Positions 44,891-54,829 of a stretch of 64,000 nucleotides of DNA are shown piece by piece. Position 1 is the stretch's first letter, and the number at the start of each line of letters is the position of its first letter. A program made the translations under genes and the position numbers. Where the stretch lies: NCBI RefSeq assembly GCF_022811725.1, contig NZ_CP094527.1, forward strand, positions 2,666,001-2,730,000, read 5' to 3'. The DNA comes from Mucilaginibacter sp. SMC90. GTDB lineage: Bacteria > Bacteroidota > Bacteroidia > Sphingobacteriales > Sphingobacteriaceae. The notes under the pieces were generated by a model that searched no databases, had not been told where the DNA came from, and was given only the letters and a program-made list of their open reading frames with translations.

Positions 44891-47800
44891 TTACTCTACC
44901 GTTATCTCATCAGCAAAAATGTATGATTGGCTGCCTTTATTTTCATGCCAATCGGGCAGCGGACCGTATTGTTTGGCTATCAGTTTAATATAACGGGTAC
45001 TGGTGTTTAGCGGTGCTGTAAATTGCTGGGTTTGTACACTGGTATCTTTAATGTCAACTTTGGTATCAACGGTAGCGGCAAGTTTATAAGTTTTGCCATC
45101 ATTTGATGTCCAAAACTGCACATATTTAGGGAATACGATCCATGCACGGCTATCCTGCAATGCGCCAATGCTAATTTGCTTTACAGGTTTAACAGCGCTC
45201 ATATCAACCACAGCAATAAAATCTTTACCCTGGTAGCCTTGCCAGTTTCCTAAGCGCCAGTTGGTGGTACCATGCTGCCCGTCAATTAATGATTCATCGC
45301 CTTTAGCCGCGTAGTTTGGCAGGTATTTATTTACAATGGTTAGCTTAATATCATTGCGCAATTTGATGAAACTCGCTTCATCAATAAAGCTGCTTTTGCC
45401 ATCTTTTATAGCGACGGCTTTCACCGTAATATTATCACTGATGTTAATAGGTTGGGTATAAGGTGTTGAAGCAGTGGTAGGGGCAGAGCCATCAATGGTA
45501 TAATAGATATTTGCATCAGCGTCCTGGTTTTTTATCTGGATGCTGAATGGCTGTTTAAATGATTTGGCAGGCGCTATGATGTAAGGATTGGGAACAATTA
45601 GATTATCAGTGATCTTTGAAACAGGCTTTTCCAAATCCTGGGTAAAGATCTTATTAGCCAACCGGCCGGTAAACACTTCAAAATCTCCGCCTTTTACAAT
45701 ATCATCGTAATTAATAAAAAGTTTGCTGTACACTTTTTTATCAAGGTTCATGCCCTGCAGATAGATATTGCTTCGGGTGATACCGGCACCGGGGTTGATA
45801 ATATTGAATTTTTTACCGTTTTCGAGATTGATCACCGCCTTATCAAATTGTGGGATGCCGATCTGGAAATCCTGCTGACCGGGCGCAATATTATAAATGC
45901 CCAGTGAACTCATCACATACCAGGCCGACATTTGTCCGCAATCCTCATTACCTGCTAAGCCGTCGGGTTTGTTGCTGTATTCTTCGCGTAAAATCCGGCT
46001 TACGTAAAATTGGGTCTTATCAGGCGAATCGGTAAAGTTGTACAGGTATGCCATGTGATGGCTCGGCTCATTGCCATGGGCGTATTGACCTATGAGGCCA
46101 GCTACATCCGGGATGTCGCTGCCACTCAATTTTGATTGTGTGCTGAACAGTTCATCAAGTTTGTTTTCAAATGATTGTTTGCCGCCCATTTTTTCAATGA
46201 GGGTTTCTACATCATGAGGAACTAAAAACGAATATTGCCAGGAGTTGCCCTCAGTATAATTTCCGTTGATCTCTGTAGGATCAAAAGGTTCCAGCCAGCC
46301 GCCGTTTGTGCGGGCCTGCATAAAGGTATTTTGGTTGTTGTAAACGTTTTTCCAGTATTGGGCCCGCTGAATATATTGGATATAATCATCAGTTTTATTG
46401 AGCATTTTGGCCATCTGTGCTATGCACCAATCATCATAAGCATACTCTAAAGTTTTGGATACGGAGGCATCTTCCACATCCGATTGAACTGCTCCGTTTT
46501 TGCGATAATTATCAAGGCCGAACTGATTCCTGTTAACGGCGGCTTTCATTGCTGTAAAAGCTTTCTCTGCATCAAAATCACGGATGCCTTTTGCGTAGGC
46601 ATCAACAATAACAGGGATGGAGTGATTACCGATCATGCAGTAAGTTTCGGTAGTGGCCAGTGGCCATATCGGTAGTAAACCACCCTGATCATACATCGCC
46701 ATAAAGCTTTTGATGAAATCAAGCGTACGTTTACGATCAATCAGCGTCAGTAGCGGGTTCTCGGCCCTGAAAGTATCCCAAAGCGAAAATACGGTGTAAT
46801 AATCAAATCCCTGTGCTGTATGCACCTGCTGATCCATGCCACGGTATTGCCCGTCAACATCGCTGTAAATGTTCGGGGCTACCATGCTATGGTATAGCGC
46901 GGTGTAAAAGATGGTTTGCTTTATTTTAGCATAATTAGGCTGGACTACTTTTTTGGCGGGTGCGGTGTAATTGTATGGGCCGGTACCGCCTACCGCCTGA
47001 GTTTGCGACGATGGTGCGGGAGCGCCACCTTCAACCTGAATTTTATTAAGTTCATGATTCCAGGCTATTTTGGCATCCTTTTGGATTTTTTTAAAGTCGA
47101 AATCCGGTACTTCTGCATCCAGGTTTTTCAAAGCGCCTTCGGTACTCACGGAAGAGATACCTACTTTGCTGACCACTTCGCCGGGATTATCAAATTGCAG
47201 AAACAGCTTTATATTTTTACCCTGTACTTTACTCTGCCCATTTTGAACCTCGTTATTTGAGGCAATGCCATAGGTTTTAAAAGGCTTTGAAAACTTGGCG
47301 TAAAAATACACCTGTTGTTTATCTGCCCATGATTTTGACATGCGGAAGCCGCGTACCTCATGATCGTTTACCACTTCAATCCATGAATCCAGCACTTCAT
47401 CGCGATGCTGCAGATCAATAATAATGTTTGCCTTATCGGTAGACGGATACGTGTATCGATGTACCCCCGCGCGCGTGGTGGCTGTTAACTCAACGCCAAT
47501 ATTATATTTATCAAGCAGGGTATGGTAGTAGCCGGGGGTAGCGCTTTCATTCTTTTTGGTAAAATGAGAACGGTATTCGGTGTTTTTAAATTTAGGGTCG
47601 CCGGTGGTTGGCATAAAAAGTACATCACAATAATCGGGTACGCCGGTTCCGCTTAAATGGGTATGCGAAAAACCATAAACCAAACTATCGGTATAATGAT
47701 AGCCCGAGCAGCCATCCCAGCCTTCTAACCTTGTATCCGGGCTAAGCTGCACCATGCCAAACGGCATTACCGCACCGGGGTAGGTGTGCCCATGCCCGCC

Positions 47801-47938
47801 GGTACCTATAAAAGGATCAACCAGTTGGGCGTAGTCCTTATCCTTTTCTTTTTTCTTTTGTGCCGATGAAAAAAAAGGCAAAACAAGCAACAAGGCGACT
47901 GGTAAAGCAGAACGGAATACGGGCTTTATGAGTGACAT
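44891..47938 (-). CDS. Secreted GH92-family alpha-mannosidase-like glycosidase with extra C-terminal domains
   Basis: The ATG at 47938 (MSLIKPVFRSALPVALL) is chosen over a TTG five codons earlier (47953), giving a signal peptide. The GH92 catalytic region (about 40-770) begins DYAQLVDPFIGTGGHGHTYPGAVMPFGMVQLSPDT and includes SWADKQQVYFYAKFSKPF, GNHSIPVIVDAYAKGIRDFD and LAGNEDCGQMSAWYVMSSLG. A chitobiase-type domain (IYYTIDGSAPT) and an F5/8-type C domain (TNWRLGNWQGYQGKDFIAVV) follow. GH92 enzymes remove alpha-linked mannose from host or fungal glycans, so a role in glycoprotein use is likely. No SusC/SusD pair is near. Confidence 0.9.
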   Translation of the reverse strand: MSLIKPVFRSALPVALLLVLPFFSSAQKKKEKDKDYAQLVDPFIGTGGHGHTYPGAVMPFGMVQLSPDTRLEGWDGCSGYHYTDSLVYGFSHTHLSGTGVPDYCDVLFMPTTGDPKFKNTEYRSHFTKKNESATPGYYHTLLDKYNIGVELTATTRAGVHRYTYPSTDKANIIIDLQHRDEVLDSWIEVVNDHEVRGFRMSKSWADKQQVYFYAKFSKPFKTYGIASNNEVQNGQSKVQGKNIKLFLQFDNPGEVVSKVGISSVSTEGALKNLDAEVPDFDFKKIQKDAKIAWNHELNKIQVEGGAPAPSSQTQAVGGTGPYNYTAPAKKVVQPNYAKIKQTIFYTALYHSMVAPNIYSDVDGQYRGMDQQVHTAQGFDYYTVFSLWDTFRAENPLLTLIDRKRTLDFIKSFMAMYDQGGLLPIWPLATTETYCMIGNHSIPVIVDAYAKGIRDFDAEKAFTAMKAAVNRNQFGLDNYRKNGAVQSDVEDASVSKTLEYAYDDWCIAQMAKMLNKTDDYIQYIQRAQYWKNVYNNQNTFMQARTNGGWLEPFDPTEINGNYTEGNSWQYSFLVPHDVETLIEKMGGKQSFENKLDELFSTQSKLSGSDIPDVAGLIGQYAHGNEPSHHMAYLYNFTDSPDKTQFYVSRILREEYSNKPDGLAGNEDCGQMSAWYVMSSLGIYNIAPGQQDFQIGIPQFDKAVINLENGKKFNIINPGAGITRSNIYLQGMNLDKKVYSKLFINYDDIVKGGDFEVFTGRLANKIFTQDLEKPVSKITDNLIVPNPYIIAPAKSFKQPFSIQIKNQDADANIYYTIDGSAPTTASTPYTQPINISDNITVKAVAIKDGKSSFIDEASFIKLRNDIKLTIVNKYLPNYAAKGDESLIDGQHGTTNWRLGNWQGYQGKDFIAVVDMSAVKPVKQISIGALQDSRAWIVFPKYVQFWTSNDGKTYKLAATVDTKVDIKDTSVQTQQFTAPLNTSTRYIKLIAKQYGPLPDWHENKGSQSYIFADEITVE

Positions 47939-48050
47939 ATTATTAAAAACCAATTATATGATTTGAGTGTGCACAAATTACACTAATTACCATGAATATT
48001 TATTAACAGGAACGGTCTCTATTTTATTGTCAGGATAATAATGATCCGTA

Positions 48051-48093
48051 AAAACAAATAGCGACAGGTATACAACCCATCGCTATCTGTTTT
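48051..48093 (-). terminator. Probable terminator of the czc-type operon
   Basis: AAATAGCGA and TCGCTATCT form the core of a stem downstream of the RND gene, and the minus strand continues into a T run (plus-strand AAAAAC at 48051-48056). It lies about 55 bases past the stop. Confidence 0.6.
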
Positions 48094-48146
48094 AGAATAA
48101 CTAATTCTTGAAATTCGATTTAGTTCGAAATAATCAGCGTTCAATC

Positions 48147-51100
48147 TTATCCTTTTATCATTCCTACTTTTTTAAGCAGTTTACGGTTTTCACGACGGTG
48201 AATGAGGCGGTAAACTATGGCGTAGATGATTGGTAATATCAATAAGGTAAGTATAGTTGAAGTTACCAGGCCACCAATTACCACTATAGCCAGCGGTTTT
48301 TGTGTTTCAGAACCAATGCCGGTTGAAATAGCCGCTGGCATCAAACCAATGGCAGCCATCAATGCGGTCATCACTACAGGACGAACGCGTGATATCACGC
48401 CTTGCATAATGGCCTCATCAAGGTGCATTTTATCTTCAATGTTTTTCTTGAACACCGATATCAGGATCACCCCGTTTTGGATACAGACACCAAATAGTGC
48501 AATGAAACCGATACCTGCCGATATACTAAAGTTTGTGTTGGTGATATGCAATGCTAAGATACCGCCTATCAGGGCGAATGGAACATTGAGGATAACCAAT
48601 ACTGCATCTTTAGCATTACCGAAGGTTATGAACAGGATCAGGAATATCACCAGCAAACATATTGGTACTACGTGTGCTAAAGTATTTGAAGCCCTGATCT
48701 GGTTTTCAAATTCACCGTTCCAGGTAAATGAATAGCCCTGATCCAGTTTTACGGCAGCACCTACTTTTTCCTGTGCTTCGGCTATGGTACTACCTAAGTC
48801 GCGGCCACGCACCGAGAATTTTACAGCGATATAGCGCATGTTGTTGTCGCGGTAAATAAATGCCGGGCCGGTTAAAGTAGTGATCTTCGAGATCTCTTTG
48901 ATGGCAATTTTTGAACCGTTTAAGGTTGGCACCATCAGGTTTTCAATTTTACTTTGAGTATCCCTGAATTGTTTTTGATAACGGATCCTGATATCAAACT
49001 TACGTTCGCCTTCATAAAGTTGTGAAGCTGCTTTACCGCCTATAGCCATTTCAATAACGGAGTTGGCATCGGCAGTTGATACACCATAAAGTGCCATTTT
49101 ACGTTGGTCGAGCTCAATACGGAACTCTGGTTGGCCAAGGTTGCGAAGGATACCAAGGTCTTCAACACCCTGGATCTTTTTAAGTACAGCCATAACCGAA
49201 TCGGCCTTTTCATCGAGTACCTGGAAATCCGGACCGAATATTTTAACAGCCATTGACGCCGGTACACCCGCAACAGCCTCGGCCACGTTATCAATAATAG
49301 GCTGCGAGTAGTTGAACACTATACCCGGAAACTGACTCAGTTTTTTATCCATGTCAGCTATCAGCTGTTCCTGGGTGATACTGCGTTTCCACTCTTTTTT
49401 AGGTAAAAGGTCAACTTGTATTTGTACGTTGAAAAAACCTTTAGGGTCGGTACCGTCATTGGTTCGGCCAACTTGCGATAGGGTTTGCTTTACTTCGGGG
49501 AAGGTTGCAAGGATCTGTCTCATTTTATCAGTTACCTTAACCGAGCTTTCCAACGATGTGCTCATTGGCAACTGCGCAGTTACCCAAAGGGCACCCTCAT
49601 TAAGCTGCGGAAGGAACTCTGATCCTAAAAACTTAGCCGAGAAAAAGGTAACTGCCATGAAGGCTACAGCTACAATGAGGCTTAATTTTTGGTTACGGTA
49701 AGTGTAGCTAAACATACGGCGGATACCTTGTTCAAAAAACAATACTACCGGGTTGTGTTTTTCTCTTACATTTTTGTTAAGCAATATGCTTGACAGGGCC
49801 GGTACAAGTGTAAGGGTAAATATCAATGCACCAAGCAAAGCGAAGCCTAAAGTGTAAGCCAGCGGGGAGAACATTTTACCTTCAACCTTTTGAAACGCGA
49901 AGATTGGCACCAAACAGGTAAGGATAATGAGTTTAGAGAAGAAGATAGCTTTACCCATCTCTGCACCAACGTTCTTAAACAAGCCGAGCTTGGCAAGACC
50001 ATTAAATTTCTGCATGCCTACCTCCTTGGCCCGGTGATCAAGCGCTACGAAGATGCCCTCAACCATCACCACTGCTCCATCTATGATAATACCGAAATCG
50101 ACCGCCCCCATCGAGAGCAGGTTGGCGCTCATCCCTTTTAATTTTAAACAGATAAAGGCAAACAATAAAGCCAGCGGAATGATGATTGCTACGGTAAGTG
50201 TAGTACGCCAGTCGGCCATGAATAGCAGCACGATAACAGTTACCAGTATAATACCTTCGCAAAGGTTATGGATAACGGTTTCGGTACAAAAATCCATCAG
50301 GTTGGTACGATCGTAAAAGGTAGAGATCTTTACGTCGGCAGGTAACACGTTTTTATTAAGGTCAACAACCTTTTGGTTAATGAGCTTTAACACCTCAGCA
50401 GGGTTCTCGCCCTTACGCATTACCACAATGCCTTCGATAACATCGTTATCTTTATCACGGCCAACCTGGCCTAAACGAGGTAACCCACCTTCTTTAATTT
50501 CGGCAATATCGCGGGCCAGGATAGGTACATTATTTACATTTTTAATAATGATATTCTGGATCTCGTCAATATTATTGATCAAACCTATGCCACGTACAAC
50601 ATAAGCCTGGTCATTTTTTTCGATGATATCACCACCCACATTAATGTTACTGCGGTTAAGGGCAGTATAAACATCAAGCGAGGTAAGCCCGTATTTTTGC
50701 AACAGTGAAGGGTTTACGCTTACTTCATAAGTTTTTTCTTCACCGCCAAAGCTGTTTACGTCGGCTACACCCGGAATTGATTTAAACTGGCGGTCGAGTA
50801 CCCAATCCTGTATCGCAGTAAGATCATGTAATGATTTGGTATGGCTTTTTAACGTATAGCGGAAAATTTCACCTGTTGGGCCGTATGGAGGCTCAACTTC
50901 AGGTTTTACACCATCTGGCAAATCGGCGTTGCCCAGCCGGCTTAATACCTGCTGGCGCGCAAAGGCGTCATCAACGTCGTCATCAAAAATGATACGGATG
51001 TATGAAAGACCGAATGATGATGTGGTACGGAGGTTAGCCTTTTTCTGTACCGAATTTAGAACGGTTTCCATTGGGATGGTAACCATCTTTTCCATCTCCT

Positions 51101-51284
51101 CGGCACTGCGGCCAGGCCATTGGGCTATAATGATGATCTGCGTATTGGTAACGTCAGGAAAGGTCTCGATAGGGGTATTGGAGTAGCTCCAAACACCCAA
51201 TACCACCAGTACCAGTGTCATGAAAAACACGAAGTAGCGGTGCCTGAGCGAGAAGTATATGATATTTTTGATGAACTTGTTCAT
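48147..51284 (-). CDS. Heavy-metal efflux RND pump (CzcA/CusA family)
   Basis: This 1045-residue inner-membrane pump has the 12-span RND layout: a first span near residues 15-30, the porter loops, and a second half starting near residue 520. The helix-4 signature reads VDFGIIIDGAVVMVEG, close to the DFGxxxDGAxxxxEN of the HME1/HME2 group (Co/Zn/Cd, Ni) and unlike the Cu/Ag (CusA) group. The Asn of VEN is Gly here. It would use proton motive force to expel divalent metals. It follows adaptor and outer-membrane genes in the order typical of CBA operons. Confidence 0.92.
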   Translation of the reverse strand: MNKFIKNIIYFSLRHRYFVFFMTLVLVVLGVWSYSNTPIETFPDVTNTQIIIIAQWPGRSAEEMEKMVTIPMETVLNSVQKKANLRTTSSFGLSYIRIIFDDDVDDAFARQQVLSRLGNADLPDGVKPEVEPPYGPTGEIFRYTLKSHTKSLHDLTAIQDWVLDRQFKSIPGVADVNSFGGEEKTYEVSVNPSLLQKYGLTSLDVYTALNRSNINVGGDIIEKNDQAYVVRGIGLINNIDEIQNIIIKNVNNVPILARDIAEIKEGGLPRLGQVGRDKDNDVIEGIVVMRKGENPAEVLKLINQKVVDLNKNVLPADVKISTFYDRTNLMDFCTETVIHNLCEGIILVTVIVLLFMADWRTTLTVAIIIPLALLFAFICLKLKGMSANLLSMGAVDFGIIIDGAVVMVEGIFVALDHRAKEVGMQKFNGLAKLGLFKNVGAEMGKAIFFSKLIILTCLVPIFAFQKVEGKMFSPLAYTLGFALLGALIFTLTLVPALSSILLNKNVREKHNPVVLFFEQGIRRMFSYTYRNQKLSLIVAVAFMAVTFFSAKFLGSEFLPQLNEGALWVTAQLPMSTSLESSVKVTDKMRQILATFPEVKQTLSQVGRTNDGTDPKGFFNVQIQVDLLPKKEWKRSITQEQLIADMDKKLSQFPGIVFNYSQPIIDNVAEAVAGVPASMAVKIFGPDFQVLDEKADSVMAVLKKIQGVEDLGILRNLGQPEFRIELDQRKMALYGVSTADANSVIEMAIGGKAASQLYEGERKFDIRIRYQKQFRDTQSKIENLMVPTLNGSKIAIKEISKITTLTGPAFIYRDNNMRYIAVKFSVRGRDLGSTIAEAQEKVGAAVKLDQGYSFTWNGEFENQIRASNTLAHVVPICLLVIFLILFITFGNAKDAVLVILNVPFALIGGILALHITNTNFSISAGIGFIALFGVCIQNGVILISVFKKNIEDKMHLDEAIMQGVISRVRPVVMTALMAAIGLMPAAISTGIGSETQKPLAIVVIGGLVTSTILTLLILPIIYAIVYRLIHRRENRKLLKKVGMIKG

Positions 51285-51355
51285 TGTAGTCTTTATGTTT
51301 AAAAAACGTAATTGCCTGGTTTTAAAGTCAGACAGTTGTTTTAATAACCTGCCTC

Positions 51356-52459
51356 TTAGTTATTGCCGGCAATGGCATCATAAAAAAGTAACTGGTTTTT
51401 CGATATGATCTTATCACCTGCCTGCAGGCCTGATGATATATAGGTGGTGTCCTCAACCGTTTTGATAACGGCTACCTGGCGCACTTTCAAATCGTCTTTA
51501 CTGTTATAAACTACTACAAAGTTTTTGCTGTTATCGTAAACAACCGCTTTTGCCGGTATGGCTACTGATTGTGCTTTTTCACTATTGGCTATTACCACGC
51601 TGGTAAACATCTCCGGCTTAAGTAGCATGCCATCGTTAGGTAGTATTATCTTGATCTTTAATACTTTGTTATCAGGGTCAAGTACCGAGCTAACCGCATC
51701 AACTTTACCGGTAAATACCTTATCAGGGTAAGCAATGGTAGTAACTTTAGCTGTATAGCCAACTTTAACACGGCTGATGTCTGATTCAAATACGTTAGCC
51801 CAGATCCACACATCTTTCATGTTTGATATGGTGAACATACTGTTTGCATTATCCGGACGGATGAAGCCGCCTGCTGTAATGTTTTTTTCAACTACGAAAC
51901 CGCTTTCAGGGGCTTTGATCACCAAAGTACCACCCGGGCTGGTGTTGCCACCACCGTTAATGGCAATTTGATCTTTTACTTTGCTGTAAGCTGCTTCGGC
52001 TTTGTTATAGTTCTCTTTAGCCTCGGTATAATCGCGCTCGCTTGATATACCGTTTTTGTACAGGTATTCGGCCTGTTCAAGCTGACGTTTGTAAATGGCA
52101 AGATCTGATTTTGATGAACTCAAATCAGTATAGTTCCCGGCAACATCGGCGCTGCGTACAATGGCCAGGGTTTGCCCTTTGCTTACTTTATCGCCCAGCG
52201 AAACTTTCACGTCCAGCACCTGCCCGCTTGAAAAAGGGAATACTTTAACAACAGTATTGTCATCGTATGATACCTCGCCCGAAAGGGTAAGCTCGTTTTT
52301 TATAGTGGCGATCTTGGCTGTATCGATAGTGATAATTTTTGCCATTGAATCACTTACGGTTACCTGTTTGTTTTCGACAGCAGGAGGGGTTTTGCCTTTG
52401 CAGGCAGCAAGTAGTAGCAAAGCTGAGATGCCGGAAAACAGCGTTTCTCTTTTCATCAT
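51356..52459 (-). CDS. RND efflux periplasmic adaptor (CzcB/CusB-like), lipoprotein
   Basis: This 367-residue membrane-fusion protein has a lipoprotein signal (LLLLAAC). A barrel-sandwich domain follows with GEVSYDDNTVVKVFPFSSGQVLD, then an alpha-hairpin region (ILRSADVAGNYTDLSSSK-like through DYTEAKENYNKAEAAYSK), then the lipoyl half ESGFVVEKNITAGGFIRP and the C-terminal beta-barrel. It couples the inner-membrane pump to the TolC-type channel. It is 20 bases after the channel gene and 71 before the pump gene. Confidence 0.92.
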   Translation of the reverse strand: MMKRETLFSGISALLLLAACKGKTPPAVENKQVTVSDSMAKIITIDTAKIATIKNELTLSGEVSYDDNTVVKVFPFSSGQVLDVKVSLGDKVSKGQTLAIVRSADVAGNYTDLSSSKSDLAIYKRQLEQAEYLYKNGISSERDYTEAKENYNKAEAAYSKVKDQIAINGGGNTSPGGTLVIKAPESGFVVEKNITAGGFIRPDNANSMFTISNMKDVWIWANVFESDISRVKVGYTAKVTTIAYPDKVFTGKVDAVSSVLDPDNKVLKIKIILPNDGMLLKPEMFTSVVIANSEKAQSVAIPAKAVVYDNSKNFVVVYNSKDDLKVRQVAVIKTVEDTTYISSGLQAGDKIISKNQLLFYDAIAGNN

Positions 52460-52479
52460 AGTAAGTCTTAAAAAGTTAG

Positions 52480-53754
52480 TCAGGATTTTATTACGGTTGT
52501 GCCAACAGCAAAATTGAGGTCGGCAATAGCTTTTTGCAGGTTGAATTGCTGCTGCAATATTTTCAGTTTGGTATCCTTATAGGTATCAAAAAAATCAACA
52601 AATTCTACAAGGCTTATCTGGCGTTGCTGGAAACTCTTAAGCATTGCGCTAAACAGTTTGTCATACTGTTCATTAAAGGCTATTTGCTGAGTTGAAAACA
52701 ATTGGATGTTTAATTTATACTGATTAACAGCTGCAACTACATCGTTTTTAAGCTGAAACTCACTTTGTTTTAAAGTGCTTTCCTGGCTTTTGATATTATA
52801 TTGTGCCGATTTGATATTGCCCTGGTTACGGTTAAACAACGGTATAGGAAAACCAACTTGCAAACCGTAATAATGCGGGGCATAGCTGCTGTTTTGATCG
52901 TATGATAAACCTACGGTAACATCGGGCACAGCAAGCGCTTTTTGATAAGCAAGGTTGTGCGTAGCTGAACTTAACTGGTACTGGTTTGATAAATAATCGG
53001 GCCTGTTGGTCATGGCCTGATTAATAAGGGATTGAACATCCAAATCAACTGTTTCTGTTGGTTTGTCGTTAATGACAGGCTGTACAAACGTAGTCTCTTT
53101 GGTTTGCAGCAACGTTTTAAGCTCCGTTTGCAGATCATTGATCTGGCGGTTATTTTCAACCATATCATTCTGCAAGCCAAATAGCAATGCTTTTAAACGG
53201 ATAAGGTCTTTAGCCGAAGTGTTTCCTACATCATAGGATTTTTGAATGGCGTTAACCAGATCGGTTGCCGATTTGATCTCGTTTTGGTAAACCAGTTGCT
53301 GCGCGTTAAGCGAACCTAACTGACTGAAATCAAGCTGCAGATTGTAACGAAGGTTACGCATCAGATCATTAAAAGCAGCTTCCTGAACCTTGGCATCATC
53401 TTCGGCTACTTTTACTTGTTTGCCGCGTTTACCGGCAGTAGCAAACACCTGGTTTAGCTGAACAAATACTTGTCCGCCGCCATTTGAGTGATTGAAAAAT
53501 TTATTTGTGCTGCCGTCATGAATATTCTGATCGGTGCTTAAAACGGGGTTATCCCATAGTTTAGCTTGTTGAATGAGCGCCTTTGAGGCATCAACGTTAT
53601 ACTTTTGGGCAAGCAGGCTAAGGTTATTTTCAATGAACTGCTTTTCAGCATCAGGAAAAGTGATCTTTAACGTATCTGTTTGTGCTTCGGCCTTTTGTGT
53701 TAGTAAGCTAAAAAATAAGGGTGATATAAATAGCAGGGATTTTATATTTCGCAT
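52480..53754 (-). CDS. TolC-family outer-membrane efflux protein
   Basis: This 424-residue protein has a signal peptide ending near KAEAQ. Two helical-barrel repeats follow, with long coiled-coil stretches (NNLSLLAQKYNVDASKALIQQAK and its counterpart in the second half) and a short barrel part. It belongs to the CusC/CzcC type of outer-membrane channel. It is the first gene of a three-gene efflux operon with the adaptor and pump. Confidence 0.9.
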   Translation of the reverse strand: MRNIKSLLFISPLFFSLLTQKAEAQTDTLKITFPDAEKQFIENNLSLLAQKYNVDASKALIQQAKLWDNPVLSTDQNIHDGSTNKFFNHSNGGGQVFVQLNQVFATAGKRGKQVKVAEDDAKVQEAAFNDLMRNLRYNLQLDFSQLGSLNAQQLVYQNEIKSATDLVNAIQKSYDVGNTSAKDLIRLKALLFGLQNDMVENNRQINDLQTELKTLLQTKETTFVQPVINDKPTETVDLDVQSLINQAMTNRPDYLSNQYQLSSATHNLAYQKALAVPDVTVGLSYDQNSSYAPHYYGLQVGFPIPLFNRNQGNIKSAQYNIKSQESTLKQSEFQLKNDVVAAVNQYKLNIQLFSTQQIAFNEQYDKLFSAMLKSFQQRQISLVEFVDFFDTYKDTKLKILQQQFNLQKAIADLNFAVGTTVIKS

Positions 53755-53842
53755 TGTCCTTCATCAAATTCAACAATACAAAAATTCAAAACGGTTATGA
53801 ATTTTGTATGAAGTGAAGGAAAACTAATGGTAGAGGGGGGGG

Positions 53843-53918
53843 ACCTTGATTCGTAGGATTTAAGGATTTCTTGATAGTTAGCTGAATCAAGTTATCCTTA
53901 AATCCTACGAATCAAGGT
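53843..53918. repeat. 25-bp perfect inverted repeat adjoining an omega-amidase stop codon
   Basis: Arms at 53843-53867 and 53894-53918 are exact complements around a 26-base loop, which itself contains CTTGAT and ATCAAG. The right arm ends 4 bases from the stop of the next gene. It may be a dispersed palindrome or a large terminator. The stem continues by a few mismatched bases on each side. Confidence 0.88.
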
Positions 53919-53922
53919 TCCT

Positions 53923-54708
53923 TCAGATATTGATCTCAAAACCATCTGCATCTTTCAAAAACGGCAGGGCAGTACGTACCTTCTCAATCTCATCGCCTAC
54001 AATGCTAAAAGTGTAAAGGTCTTCTTCATCGCGCTTATAGTAAATCACTTTGCCGTTAGGATCAATACAGGTAGAATCGCCGCTATGGTAAACCTCGTTA
54101 CCATCATGGCCCACCCGGTTAACCGCAATAACGTACGATTGGTTTTCGACAGCGCGTGCAGGTATAAGGGTACGCCAATGTGCAGCACGGCGCTCGGGCC
54201 AGTTAGCTACAACAATAAGCAAATCGTAAGCGTTTTCTTCAATGTTGCGTAACCATACCGGAAAACGCAGGTCATAGCAAATCACCGGGCAAATTTTCCA
54301 GCCATTAAGCTCAACAAACAGTTTTTTTGTACCGGCGGTATAGGTATTATGCTCCTGGCCAAGCGCAAAAAGATGACGCTTGTCATAGTGCTCGTGGGTG
54401 CCATCCGGGCGCATCCATACCAGACGATTGTAGTATTTGCCGCTTTCTTTAATAATGATACTTCCGGTTATAACACAATCATATTGCCTGGCGGTTTTCT
54501 CCATCCATTGCATGGTTTTGCCATTCATGGGCTCGGCCAGCTCCGCTGCATTCATGGTAAAGCCGGTGCTGAACATTTCGGGCAATATAATGAGGTCTGT
54601 TTTTTCGCGGATCCCACCCGATAGCCTTAGCGTAATATTTTGAAGATTTTTATCGGTGTTTTCCCAAAAAAGGTAACCCTGAAAAACAGTAATTTTTAGA
54701 TTTTCCAT
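53923..54708 (-). CDS. Nitrilase-superfamily omega-amidase (YafV/Nit2-like)
   Basis: This 261-residue carbon-nitrogen hydrolase has the Glu-Lys-Cys triad: E44 in ILPEMFSTGF, K110 in YDKRHLF and C144 in VICYDLRFP. The order and the lack of extra domains fit YafV/Nit2 omega-amidases that cleave alpha-ketoglutaramate or alpha-ketosuccinamate. The next upstream gene is an aminotransferase of the methionine/glutamine K type, which makes such products, so the pair probably completes the glutamine transaminase-omega-amidase pathway. Confidence 0.9.
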   Translation of the reverse strand: MENLKITVFQGYLFWENTDKNLQNITLRLSGGIREKTDLIILPEMFSTGFTMNAAELAEPMNGKTMQWMEKTARQYDCVITGSIIIKESGKYYNRLVWMRPDGTHEHYDKRHLFALGQEHNTYTAGTKKLFVELNGWKICPVICYDLRFPVWLRNIEENAYDLLIVVANWPERRAAHWRTLIPARAVENQSYVIAVNRVGHDGNEVYHSGDSTCIDPNGKVIYYKRDEEDLYTFSIVGDEIEKVRTALPFLKDADGFEINI

Positions 54709-54726
54709 AGTTAGTTCATAATTGAT

Positions 54727-54824
54727 GGATCATGGTTCATCGCTAAATTGCACGAATAGTTTTCAGACCCATAAAAGTAAAACCTATTAAATGGTTATGG
54801 TACGTTATTGATGAACCATGAACC
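54727..54824. repeat. Imperfect inverted repeat adjoining the aminotransferase stop
   Basis: GGATCATGGTTCATC (54727-54741) and GATGAACCATGAACC (54810-54824) pair at 14 of 15 positions around a 68-base middle. The right arm ends 5 bases from the stop codon of the aminotransferase gene, and the left arm lies 18 bases upstream of the amidase start. Confidence 0.7.
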
Positions 54825-54829
54825 AAAAA

